Below, in pieces: positions 1 to 7,558 of a stretch of DNA of 44,222 nt (its first letter is position 1; the number at the start of each line of letters is the position of its first letter). The position numbers and the translations under genes are program-made. This DNA comes from Microvirga aerophila (GTDB lineage Bacteria; Pseudomonadota; Alphaproteobacteria; Rhizobiales; Beijerinckiaceae): contig NZ_QOIO01000047.1 in assembly GCF_003332305.1 (NCBI RefSeq), positions 1 through 44,222 of the forward strand. The letters run 5' to 3'. The notes beneath the pieces were generated by a model. The model saw nothing but the letters and a program-made list of their open reading frames with translations. It was not told where the DNA came from and made no database searches.

Positions 1-608
1 GCCCGCGGCCTCAGGTTCCGATCACCTTCACCCCAGCCGTTAAGAAGTGAGAGCCGGGCACCCAGCGGCTCAACCGGAAGAGTTTTTCAACAGCATCGGT
101 CAGGCACGGTAGTTCCTGTGCTCTTCAGGAACGTCCGGTATTCGCTGCCTATTCGCTGCCAGAGCTGACACTCGGTTTACTTCCGAGAAGTGCCAAGACC
201 CGACCTTTACGAACTCACCAGTCCGCAGCGATTCATTATCCGACAGGCTGTTCTAACGGGAACGTCCCACTTTCGAAGGACATCGCTTGCGGCTATTACT
301 TCGAAGGCTTCACGACCGCCCACATGCCAATTAACCCTGCTCAATGGATTGAGGCGCCTTCGTCACCCTGTTCATGGGCTATCACCGGACAGACTCGTTG
401 GTCCGGTGCAGGGTGCGCCCGACTTTCTCGCGGAGGTGCATGAGACCCGGGGAACCGTGATCCTGTGGCTCGCGGGTCTGCACACCCTGATCGCCTGTTG
501 ACACCAGTTCGTCCTTCGGGACGGCACTTTGGGGCGCAGGAGCCCGGTCTAGGGAGGGCTTGCGCTCCCAGGATCGGAAGCGCTCTGGCCCTCATGGCCA
601 AACGGATC
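1..608. other. Leading stretch with no supportable gene
   Basis: I find no convincing coding sequence here. The open frames lack a good ribosome binding site and have low-complexity or basic translations typical of GC-rich non-coding strands. At 80-93 there is gagtttttcaacag, a sequence often seen at the ends of insertion elements in this group, but no partner inverted repeat or transposase is visible, so I do not call an element. The stretch lies downstream of the flavin split-barrel gene, which is on the minus strand. Confidence 0.4.
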
Positions 609-1160
609 CTATCGGGTGGTCATCCGCGTCCAAGCGGGCGGATCGCTGGCCGGGAAGGATTCCTCGTCGGCCTCCTCGACGATGTCCAGGACGTCCTCCG
701 GGGCATCGGCAACGCTGACCAGATCGGTGTGCCCGAAGCCTTTGGAGTAGTCGAGCACCGAGATCACGGTCGGCGTCACGCGGAAGATGCGGACCTCCTC
801 CGGGCCTGGCATCGGCCCCGGCAGGGAGGTCTGCTCGGGATAGTTCCGCACGAGCATCCTCATCACCCTGCCTGCCTCGGCCATGTCGATCACTGCCCGC
901 GTATGTCCTGCCATGAATAGGCCGCTGATCGCCATGATGTCCGACGTGTCGTGGTCAATCGTCAGGGACACCCGGTCATCCCGCGCGAGATTCTTCGCCT
1001 TCTGGCTATCCAGGCCGCACAGGAAGTAGAGGGTGAGGCCCTCGCTGGCGTAGCCGACGGTGGTCGCCTGAGGCCAGCCGTCGGGCCTGAGGGTAGCCAC
1101 CGTCATGATCCGATGCTGCTCCAGCAGCGTCAGGATCTTCCGTCTGATTTCCTCGTCCAT
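609..1160 (-). CDS. Pyridoxamine 5'-phosphate oxidase family (FMN split-barrel) protein
   Basis: A 183-residue protein starting MDEEIRRKIL. I chose this start because GGAGG lies just upstream; a start ten codons earlier has no such site. The first 140 residues look like the small FMN-binding split barrel seen in PNPOx-like and general-stress proteins (ATLRPDGWPQATTVGY near the start, then a region binding flavin in relatives). The tail carries ADEESFPASDPPAW, an acidic motif shared by many rhizobial stress proteins. The specific substrate cannot be told; a true PdxH role is unlikely without the usual C-terminal PLP-binding part. It is 56 nt downstream of the small membrane protein on the same strand, so it is probably in the operon driven by the FNR-type box at 1507. 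Confidence 0.85.
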   Translation of the reverse strand: MDEEIRRKILTLLEQHRIMTVATLRPDGWPQATTVGYASEGLTLYFLCGLDSQKAKNLARDDRVSLTIDHDTSDIMAISGLFMAGHTRAVIDMAEAGRVMRMLVRNYPEQTSLPGPMPGPEEVRIFRVTPTVISVLDYSKGFGHTDLVSVADAPEDVLDIVEEADEESFPASDPPAWTRMTTR

Positions 1161-1216
1161 CTCCCGCCTCCATGATGGTGCGCAATCCAACGCGGACGGA
1201 ATTGATAGGAGGTCGA

Positions 1217-1414
1217 CTATCGGGACCTCTGCAAGCCGTTGAGCCGAGCCGTCCAGTTGGATGGCCAGAAGGCCAGTACGCCCACGATGAGTGTGAGCAG
1301 CAGGAGTGCTACCATTACCTGGATGATCCCGAAGTTGGGCGCGTCCTCAGCGACAACCCAGCCTGTTACGGCACCGGCGGCGATCATCAAGAGACGGACG
1401 ATCCAGGAGATCAT
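1217..1414 (-). CDS. Small two-helix membrane protein
   Basis: 65 residues with a well placed GGAGGA about 6 nt before the ATG. Two hydrophobic segments are visible, about residues 3-22 and 31-50, with a short acidic linker (AEDAPNFG) and a basic C-terminus (NWTARLNGLQRSR), as expected of a small inner-membrane hairpin protein. I do not recognise a family. It is the first gene of a minus-strand pair with the split-barrel protein. The start is 99.5 nt from the centre of the FNR-type box at 1507-1520, which suggests induction at low oxygen. Confidence 0.7.
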   Translation of the reverse strand: MISWIVRLLMIAAGAVTGWVVAEDAPNFGIIQVMVALLLLTLIVGVLAFWPSNWTARLNGLQRSR

Positions 1415-1506
1415 GTCCTCCTCCGTCGGCTGAAGGCTGCACAGGATCCGTCTGGTCCCGCCTTCTATGAGACTGACTCAGTATAGCACCTATTCGTTTG
1501 CCCGGT

Positions 1507-1520
1507 TTGATTCAGATCAA
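1507..1520. promoter_or_regulatory. FNR/FixK-type box
   Basis: TTGATTCAGATCAA is a perfect TTGAT-N4-ATCAA palindrome, the classic site of FNR/FixK-type CRP-family regulators. It lies between divergent genes. If it acts from position -41.5 it would give the minus-strand gene at 1414 a leader of about 58 nt. The plus-strand gene at 1679 is further off (165 nt from box centre to start). Binding is inferred. Confidence 0.75.
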
Positions 1521-1678
1521 GGCAGGCTCAAGCGACGCTGCTCACCATTGCGCTGTCTCGTTCGCGTTCAAGCGTCGCCGGCCGCCAAGCTGCCTCAGGT
1601 TCACCGAATTGTTCTGCTTAACCTAGGTTAGTAGCTCAGGCGGACGCTCTAACAACCAGAACATCAGCGGAGGAAGCC

Positions 1679-1960
1679 ATGCCGACAGATGTGCAGCACC
1701 TGCGCTTCCAGGAACCATCGCACACGGATCGAGTGTATTCACCCGACATTCTACCCCGGCTCCAGTCGCTCCTGGCCGACCTGGCGGACATCGACTTAAC
1801 CTATGAGAAGGCGCACACAGCCATCGAACGCGGCCTCGGCGAGGAGAGCCTCAGGCGCAGGACGATCGCCCAGCTTTGGCAAGATCATCAGGACCGCCGC
1901 GCACCCTACGTAGCGGCGCTTGAGGAGCTACAGGCGCAGGTCAGGGACTGCTTCGAGTAA
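1679..1960 (+). CDS. Small soluble protein of unknown function
   Basis: 93 residues, preceded by GCGGAGGAAGCC, a strong ribosome binding site. The sequence is charged and probably mostly helical, with no signal peptide or membrane segment. A central part rich in Leu and Asp (about residues 27-45) is followed by an Arg/Glu/Gln-rich C-terminal half. I do not recognise a domain. It is 44 nt ahead of the alcohol dehydrogenase gene on the same strand, and with that gene and the following universal stress genes probably forms one unit downstream of the FNR-type box. Confidence 0.65.
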   Translation: MPTDVQHLRFQEPSHTDRVYSPDILPRLQSLLADLADIDLTYEKAHTAIERGLGEESLRRRTIAQLWQDHQDRRAPYVAALEELQAQVRDCFE

Positions 1961-2004
1961 CCAGGCGCGGCCCTGAGACTGCGGGATGAGAAGAGGTCTG
2001 GTCC

Positions 2005-2988
2005 ATGAAGGGGATGGTCCTCCACGAGGTGCGCACGCCCCTTCGACTTGAAGAGCGGCCCCTGCCCTCACCGGGCCCAGGCGAGATCCGCTTGGTGGTC
2101 GAAGCCTGTGCGGTCTGCCGCACCGACCTTCACGTGGTGGAAGGTGATCTCGCAAATTCCAGTCTGCCGGTTGTTCCCGGCCATGAGATCGTCGGGAGGA
2201 TCGATGCGCTCGGCGGCGGCGTGACAGGCTTGCGCAACGGCGAGCGTGTCGGCGTTCCCTGGCTCGGCCACACCTGCGGTCATTGTCCCTACTGCACCTC
2301 CGGACGTGAGAACCTCTGCGACGAGCCGCTGTTCACGGGCTATACCCGGGATGGGGGCTTCGCGTCCCATGCAGTCGCCGACGCAGCCTACGCCTTCCCC
2401 TTGCCGGATGATGGCAATCCCGTTGCCCTGGCCCCGCTCCTCTGTGCTGGGCTGATCGGCTGGCGTTCGCTGGTGGCCGCGGGTCCCGGTGAGAGGATCG
2501 GCATCTACGGGTTCGGAGCAGCGGCTCACATCATCACCCAGGTCTGTACCTGGCAGGAACGGCATGTCTTCGCCTTCGCGCGCCCGGGCGACGTCGCCGC
2601 CCAGGATTTCGCGCGGTCACTCGGCGCTGCCTGGGCCGGGGGTTCCGATCAGGAGCCTCCCGAACGTCTCGACGCGGCGATCATCTTCGCGCCCGTGGGC
2701 GAGCTAGTGCCCTTGGCGCTCCGTGCCGTGCGAAAGGGTGGCCGCGTCGTCTGCGGCGGCATCCACATGAGCGACATCCCGCAGTTCCCCTATCGGCTTC
2801 TCTGGGAGGAGCGACAGGTCGTCTCCGTCGCCAACCTGACCCGCCAGGACGCCGTGGATTTCCTGGCGATCGCCCCCAAGGCGCGGATCAGGACGCAGAC
2901 CGTCTGCTATCCCCTAGAGGCCGCCAACGAGGCCTTGGACGACCTGCGGTCGGGACGGCTCCAAGGGGCCGCGGTCCTGGTCCCCTGA
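2005..2988 (+). CDS. Zinc-dependent alcohol dehydrogenase (AdhA/AdhP-like)
   Basis: 327 residues of the medium-chain dehydrogenase family. The GroES-like half holds catalytic zinc ligands Cys38 (in CAVCRTDLH) and His60-Glu61 (PGHE), and the four structural-zinc cysteines at 91, 94, 97 and 105 (CGHCPYC...C). A glycine-rich segment near 168-174 (IYGFGAA) marks the NAD(P)-binding Rossmann half. The protein would interconvert alcohols and aldehydes in the cytoplasm with NAD(H) or NADP(H). The natural substrate cannot be read from the sequence. Related genes often sit beside usp genes in FixK-type clusters, and here two usp genes follow directly. Confidence 0.9.
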   Translation: MKGMVLHEVRTPLRLEERPLPSPGPGEIRLVVEACAVCRTDLHVVEGDLANSSLPVVPGHEIVGRIDALGGGVTGLRNGERVGVPWLGHTCGHCPYCTSGRENLCDEPLFTGYTRDGGFASHAVADAAYAFPLPDDGNPVALAPLLCAGLIGWRSLVAAGPGERIGIYGFGAAAHIITQVCTWQERHVFAFARPGDVAAQDFARSLGAAWAGGSDQEPPERLDAAIIFAPVGELVPLALRAVRKGGRVVCGGIHMSDIPQFPYRLLWEERQVVSVANLTRQDAVDFLAIAPKARIRTQTVCYPLEAANEALDDLRSGRLQGAAVLVP

Positions 2989-3052
2989 TGCAGGGTGGGA
3001 ACAGAAGTCATTGCGTCCAGAAGCCGAATCATAGGTTCAGAGGGAGGAATCC

Positions 3053-3893
3053 ATGCTGCAGAACATTCGCAGCATCCTGATTGGGATCACGGGAGAAGGC
3101 GAAGCCGAGGAACGCTCGTCCGCCCTGGCCTACGGGCTTTCGCTCGCCCGGCAGGCGGACGCCCATGTGACCGTCCAAGCTGCCTCCCTGAAGCTCACCC
3201 TGACCCATGCCTTCATCAGCGCCTTCGCCGAAGGGCTGGTGGCCGCCGAGAACCGCCGGCTGGATGCGCTTGCGCGCGGCCGCCGACTCGTCCCAGCGGG
3301 CCGCCGCCGCATCGGGAGTTACCTGCACCACGCAGGCGCCGCAGCTTGCCTATCCGGCCCTCATCAGGAGCTTCAGCTCCCTTGCCCGCGCCCATGACCT
3401 GACGGTCCTGGACGCGGAGCCGATTGCCCTGGCTGTCGACCGCGGACTGATCGAGGCCGTGCTCATGGACAGCGGGCGGCCTCTCGTCGTCGTGCCACAG
3501 GGTCGCGAAGCTTTCGCGGCAGAGAGGATCGTCGTGGCGTGGGACGGCAGCGCCAAGGCGGCGCGTGCCCTCAACGACGCCCTGCCGATCCTGCGGGCCG
3601 CCACTCAGGTCGAGCTGGTGAGCGTCACGGGCGAGAAGGACCTGGAGCACACGGTGCCCGGTGCGGAGATCGCACCGCATCTCACCCGTCACGGCGTCAC
3701 GGTGGATGTCCTGGCCCTGCCGGCCATGGATGGGGATGTGGCCGAGACCTTGCGCAACCATGCCCACCTGACGCGGGCCGACATGATCGTCATGGGCGCC
3801 TACGTCCATTCACGCCTGCGCGAAATGGTGCTCGGCGGCACGACGCAGTCCCTGCTCAGGAACGCCCCGGTGCCCCTGTTTCTATCCTACTGA
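3053..3893 (+). pseudogene. Two-domain universal stress protein, interrupted by a frameshift
   Basis: The frame opens at 3053 after AGAGGGAGGAATCC and encodes a normal UspA N-terminal domain up to about residue 75. At the GC run near 3272-3281 (gcgcgcggccgccg) reading must slip by one base to continue. From there the other frame runs without a break to 3893 and contains the rest of domain 1 and a full second domain. The joined product of about 280 residues matches the length and layout of the intact paralogue at 10177..11010. The second-domain ATP loop reads GAYVHSRLREMVLGG, with Val in place of the second Gly. As given the gene is broken; a one-base error in a GC-rich run is an equally good explanation. 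Confidence 0.8.
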
Positions 3894-3941
3894 CCGTAGA
3901 GGCCCGGCATTCACGCACGCTCTTCACCAAGGGAGGTCCGC

Positions 3942-4379
3942 ATGTACAAGAACATCCTGATTGCCACCGACGGCTCGTCCCTGGCGAACCGTGCCGTCGA
4001 ACACGGCGTCAACCTCGCCAAGTCGCTCGGTGCCAATGTCCTGCTCCTGACGGTCACCGAGCGCTTCCATGTCTTCGCGCTCGAGGCCGATCAGTTGGAG
4101 GAAACATCGGACTCGTTCAGGGAGCACATGCGGAAACAGGCCGAGCGCACCCTGTCGGAAGCGTCCGAGATCGCGCACAACCTGGGGGTCGAGGCCACAA
4201 CGCTTCAGATGGAGGACGACGCACCCTATCGGGCGATCATCCGCATGGCCGAGGATCACGTCTGCAACCTGATCGTCATGGCTTCGCATGGACGCGGCGG
4301 GATCTCGGCTCTCCTTCTCGGGAGCGAGACCATGAAGGTGCTCGCCCACTCGAACATTCCGGTCCTGGTCGTGCGGTGA
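3942..4379 (+). CDS. Universal stress protein, UspA family (single domain)
   Basis: 145 residues starting MYKNILIATDGS, preceded by a strong AGGGAGG site. It is a single Usp fold: beta1-loop IATDGS at the start and, near the C-terminus, the nucleotide-binding loop ASHGRGGISALLLGS. That loop fits the G-2X-G-9X-G(S/T) pattern except that Ala replaces the first Gly, followed by the usual final strand IPVLVVR. An ATP-binding type of Usp is likely. It follows the frameshifted two-domain usp gene by 48 nt on the same strand and converges on the cytochrome c gene. Confidence 0.93.
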   Translation: MYKNILIATDGSSLANRAVEHGVNLAKSLGANVLLLTVTERFHVFALEADQLEETSDSFREHMRKQAERTLSEASEIAHNLGVEATTLQMEDDAPYRAIIRMAEDHVCNLIVMASHGRGGISALLLGSETMKVLAHSNIPVLVVR

Positions 4380-4391
4380 CGACGCCAGGTC

Positions 4392-4712
4392 CTACCACTG
4401 TATGGAATCCAGGTAGGCGATCAGGTCGTTGATCTGCGCCGGATCGAGCTGGAACTGCGGCATGGAGGGATGGCCCGTCGTGATCCCTTCGGCGAAGGCC
4501 TCCGCCAGGTCCTCGACGGGATAGCGCGTGTGCAGGGTCCGGAAGGGTGGCGCCTCCGGAATGGGGCTTTCGCCGACACGGCCGATCGCATGGCATTGGG
4601 AACAGTTCATCTGTGCGAACGTGAACCCCCGCTGCACCCGTCCGGACTGGGCCATGGCAGCCGACGAGGCGCATGCGAGAACAAGGCAGAGGAGAGCGAG
4701 CCGCCGCATCAT
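4392..4712 (-). CDS. Small periplasmic class I cytochrome c
   Basis: 106 residues with a cleavable signal peptide (MMRRLALLCLVLACASSAAMAQ), a single haem-binding CSQCH motif at residues 37-41 and a likely axial ligand Met84 in HPSMPQF. The mature protein of about 84 residues is a typical small class I cytochrome c acting as an electron carrier in the periplasm. The gene starts inside the stop codon of the upstream gene (ATGA overlap at 4709-4712), so the two are translationally coupled. Together they lie downstream of the FNR-type box at 5195, which fits low-oxygen respiration. The redox partner is unknown. Confidence 0.92.
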   Translation of the reverse strand: MMRRLALLCLVLACASSAAMAQSGRVQRGFTFAQMNCSQCHAIGRVGESPIPEAPPFRTLHTRYPVEDLAEAFAEGITTGHPSMPQFQLDPAQINDLIAYLDSIQW

Positions 4713-5113
4713 CGATGCTCTCCTGCCATACCGAGTTCCGCCGGCGTCACCGAGACGACCTGGAACGTGTAGGGCTCGCCGTCATCGTCCTCGATGGTGA
4801 CGTATTCGCCCTCAATGAAACGATGCTGATGCAGGTGATAGCCCGCTTCTTCGTCGCCAGGCCGATCCTGGTTGTAGTCGATCATCCAGGTCGCTCCACC
4901 AGCCCCGCCTGGCCGATGGACCAGAACACCCTGGCGTTCGCCCTCGTCGGCCCAGAAGCGCCTGACCCGGCAGTGATTCCGTCTCGCTCCCCATTCGTCC
5001 TGATCGAGGCGCCCCTCTGCATCGAGCGGCGCGGTGATCTCATAGCCGTAACGGGAACTTCCTTCGGGAAACCGCTTGCTGCGGGCGAGGTGCAGCGTGA
5101 TGTGATGGAGCAT
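4709..5113 (-). CDS. Uncharacterised soluble protein, coupled to the cytochrome c gene
   Basis: 134 residues starting MLHHITLHLARSKRFPEG. I chose this start because GGGAGG lies 5-8 nt upstream; a longer frame from 5152 lacks one. There is no signal peptide or membrane segment. The protein is rich in His, Asp and Glu, including HLHQHRF and EDDDGEPYTF, and ends in a short beta-rich part. No family recognised. The stop overlaps the ATG of the cytochrome c gene, so the two products may be needed together. Its start is 88.5 nt from the centre of the FNR-type box at 5195-5208. Confidence 0.7.
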   Translation of the reverse strand: MLHHITLHLARSKRFPEGSSRYGYEITAPLDAEGRLDQDEWGARRNHCRVRRFWADEGERQGVLVHRPGGAGGATWMIDYNQDRPGDEEAGYHLHQHRFIEGEYVTIEDDDGEPYTFQVVSVTPAELGMAGEHR

Positions 5114-5194
5114 CGGTCCCTCCCGGGTATAGCCGCGGCTCAAGCAGGTCATGCCATTGTGGCAAAGCGTAGGAGCCAGCCCGCCTCGCCGCCT

Positions 5195-5208
5195 TGATCC
5201 TGATCAAC
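5195..5208. promoter_or_regulatory. FNR/FixK-type box
   Basis: TTGATCCTGATCAA, a perfect TTGAT-N4-ATCAA site. It sits between the end of the metallo-hydrolase gene and the start of the minus-strand gene at 5113, so it most likely activates the 5113 gene plus cytochrome c pair, giving a leader of about 47 nt if it acts at -41.5. Confidence 0.75.
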
Positions 5209-5244
5209 ATAGAACTGCCCGCGGATCGTAAAGCCGGTTCGAGG

Positions 5245-6840
5245 CTATTCGCGCGCTCCATCCTTCAGGGCATCCCTGATGCGCCGGATGATGACCCCTT
5301 TCGCCTTCCTGCCGGCTGCCGCCTCCAGGGCGTCGTTGATCTCGAGAAGCAGTTCCGCGTAGTCGTTGTGCCAGTCCCGGTGCCCGGCGCTTGCGCCCGG
5401 CAGACGCTCCGCATGGCGCTCGATCCGGACCGCCTGGTCGCCCGCCAGATCGTAGACATCGTCGATCTCCGGGATGATCGCGCCGGGCACGCGGTCGAGA
5501 TCGGCGAGGGACCCGTGCAGCACCTTAAGGGGCGGATCCTCCCCATGCACGAGGAAGACCCCGCGTCGGACCGGAAGGCGCTCGGCAAGCCAGGCCCTCA
5601 ACTCAGGCCCGTCCGCATGCCCCGAGTAGAGATCGAGCGTCCGCATACGGGCACGCACCCTCACCTCCTCGCCGTGGATCCGGACCTTCGAGGCGCCGTC
5701 CTGAAGGATCCGCCCGAGCGTTCCCTGTGCCTGGAAGCCGACGAAGAGAAGGGTGGCCTCGTCCCGCCAGAGCCAAGCCTTCAGGTGATGCCGAATGCGG
5801 CCCGCCTCGCACATGCCGCTGGCCGCGATGATGATGTGGAAGCTGTGGATGCGGTCGATCGCTTTGCTCTGCTCGACGCTCTCCGTGAATCGGACCCACC
5901 GGGACTCGAGCGCCTGGACCAGGTCCGATCCGTTCCTGAGTTCGTCGGCATGCCGCTTGAAGATCGCGCTGGCCTTTGAGGCCAGAGGTGAGTCGATGAA
6001 GATCGGGATGTCGGGCAGTTCGCCCGCTTCCATCAATTCCATGAGATCGACGAGAAGCTCCTGCGTTCGCTCCACCGCGAACGATGGAATGAGCAACACC
6101 CCACTTGGATGCATCGCCGTACGGACCTCGTCGCGCAACATCCGTCGGCGGCGCTCGATGGTGGTGCCGTCACGATCCGTATCGCCATAGGTGGATTCGA
6201 GGACGACGTAATCGAGATCGCGCGGACTGTCAGGATCGGGCTGGAGGAGCTTGTGATCGGGTCCAACATCGCCGGAGAACAGAAGGCGCGTCGGCTTCCC
6301 GTCGCCGCCGTGCGTCACCTCAAACTCGATGGAAGCCGAGCCTAGAAGATGACCCGCGTTCCAGTAGCGGGCCCGCACACCGCGGACGACCTCCTGCCAT
6401 TGGCCGTAAGCCACGGGCCGGAACTGCCTGAGGGATGCGACGGCGTCCTCTTCCGTGTAGATGGGAGACACCGTCTCCCGCCCGCGGCGGCTGTTGCGGC
6501 GGTTGAGCTGGTTGACCTCCATCTCCTGGATGTAGCCGGAGTCCGGAAGCATGATGGAGGCCAGATCGGCCGTTCCGGCCGTCGCGTAGACCGGGCCATC
6601 GAAGCCGGCCTTCACGAGTTTCGGCACGAGGCCGCTGTGGTCGATGTGCGCGTGGGTGAGGCAGAGTGCGTCGATCCCTGCGGCGCGGAAGGGGAAGTGC
6701 TGATAGTTGAGCTCCCTCTCCTCCTTCGACCCCTGAAACATGCCGCAATCGACCAGGACGCGGGCCGCGTCCGTCTCGAGCAGGAAGCAGGAGCCCGTCA
6801 CGGTTCGGGCAGCGCCGTGGAAGTGGAGGCGAAGCGACAA
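5245..6840 (-). CDS. MBL-fold beta-CASP metallo-hydrolase (RNA-processing exonuclease type)
   Basis: About 531 residues if started at the TTG at 6840, which has GGAG about 7 nt upstream and gives the usual family beginning (LRLHFHGAARTVTGS). The frame stays open to another TTG at 6924 with a poor site, so the longer form cannot be excluded. The zinc motif HAHIDHSG is at about residues 63-70, followed by a beta-CASP region and C-terminal metallo-beta-lactamase motifs (GHADGPEL; HGEDPPLKVL). Relatives act as zinc-dependent RNases or related phosphodiesterases in the cytoplasm. It is the last gene of the minus-strand run usp, P-type ATPase, flavoprotein, hydrolase, so probably belongs to the FixK-type regulon. 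Confidence 0.88.
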   Translation of the reverse strand: MSLRLHFHGAARTVTGSCFLLETDAARVLVDCGMFQGSKEERELNYQHFPFRAAGIDALCLTHAHIDHSGLVPKLVKAGFDGPVYATAGTADLASIMLPDSGYIQEMEVNQLNRRNSRRGRETVSPIYTEEDAVASLRQFRPVAYGQWQEVVRGVRARYWNAGHLLGSASIEFEVTHGGDGKPTRLLFSGDVGPDHKLLQPDPDSPRDLDYVVLESTYGDTDRDGTTIERRRRMLRDEVRTAMHPSGVLLIPSFAVERTQELLVDLMELMEAGELPDIPIFIDSPLASKASAIFKRHADELRNGSDLVQALESRWVRFTESVEQSKAIDRIHSFHIIIAASGMCEAGRIRHHLKAWLWRDEATLLFVGFQAQGTLGRILQDGASKVRIHGEEVRVRARMRTLDLYSGHADGPELRAWLAERLPVRRGVFLVHGEDPPLKVLHGSLADLDRVPGAIIPEIDDVYDLAGDQAVRIERHAERLPGASAGHRDWHNDYAELLLEINDALEAAAGRKAKGVIIRRIRDALKDGARE

Positions 6841-6976
6841 GGTTCTCTCCCGGGCTTGACCGTCGAGCGGAAGGATCGCACCTTCGTACACCGCGGTCGA
6901 GCCGTCGCGTTTGATCCCGGTCAAGCCCTTGGGACAAGGTGAGACCGTTCCCGGGCCTTACAAGGCCAGCATGGCG

Positions 6977-7558
6977 TTATCGAGCCCTCTTGCCGAGGCT
7001 GCGCATGGTGCCGAGCCACGCTGCCCGTTTGCCGTCGCCCATGGCCTCGATCATGCCGATCAGCGTGTGCCGGTTTGAGCCGATGCCGACCAGGGACAGG
7101 ATGCTGCGCTTGAGGCTCTTGAGGCTGTGCGCTCCGAAGTACCAGCGATACGCGAAGGCCGGCATGCCCATGGTGATCACGATCCGCGATGACCTGCCCT
7201 TGAGCAGACTCTTCCAACTCGCCCCTTCCCGACCGCCCGTCATGAATGCGGGGCGCAGGGCCTGCTCCAGGAAACCCTTGAGGAGGGCGGGCATGCCTCC
7301 CAGCCACAGAGGATAGATGATGACGAGGTGCTCGGCCCACGCCAGCGTACGCTGGGCCTCTGCGATGACGGCTGGCGGCGGGACCTCGTCCCAGTCGGCT
7401 TTCGAGCGCAACAGCGGGAAGTCCAGGTCTGCGACGGTGATGAACCGGACCTGATGGCTGCCCGCGAAGGCCCCTTCGGCATAGGCCTCTGCCAGTGCAT
7501 GACAGAAATGCCCGGCACCGGATGTGGGATGACCCTGGATGATGGCGATGCGCATCAT
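6977..7558 (-). CDS. NAD(P)H dehydrogenase (quinone)-type flavodoxin-fold protein
   Basis: 193 residues starting MMRIAIIQGHP, a typical beta1-loop of the NQO1/KefF/MdaB flavodoxin-like fold. It is followed by the conserved IIYPLWLGGMPALLKGFLEQ segment that forms the flavin and quinone pocket in relatives. The predicted role is two-electron reduction of quinones or similar acceptors with NAD(P)H, using FMN or FAD. The ATG overlaps the stop of the P-type ATPase gene (ATGA at 7555-7558), showing translational coupling. KefF-like members of this family partner with cation transporters, so a functional link to the ATPase is possible but only inferred. Confidence 0.88.
   Translation of the reverse strand: MMRIAIIQGHPTSGAGHFCHALAEAYAEGAFAGSHQVRFITVADLDFPLLRSKADWDEVPPPAVIAEAQRTLAWAEHLVIIYPLWLGGMPALLKGFLEQALRPAFMTGGREGASWKSLLKGRSSRIVITMGMPAFAYRWYFGAHSLKSLKRSILSLVGIGSNRHTLIGMIEAMGDGKRAAWLGTMRSLGKRAR

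Noticed and set aside
80..93. gagtttttcaacag, like an insertion-sequence end
   Set aside because: There is no matching inverted repeat or transposase in reach, so a mobile element cannot be supported.
190..501. 103-codon plus-strand frame near the left edge
   Set aside because: There is no ribosome binding site, no recognisable domain and an unlikely composition.
6841..6924. Longer N-terminus of the metallo-hydrolase from TTG 6924
   Set aside because: The extra 28 residues do not resemble the family and the site before this TTG is poor; the TTG at 6840 gives the usual start. Not fully excluded.
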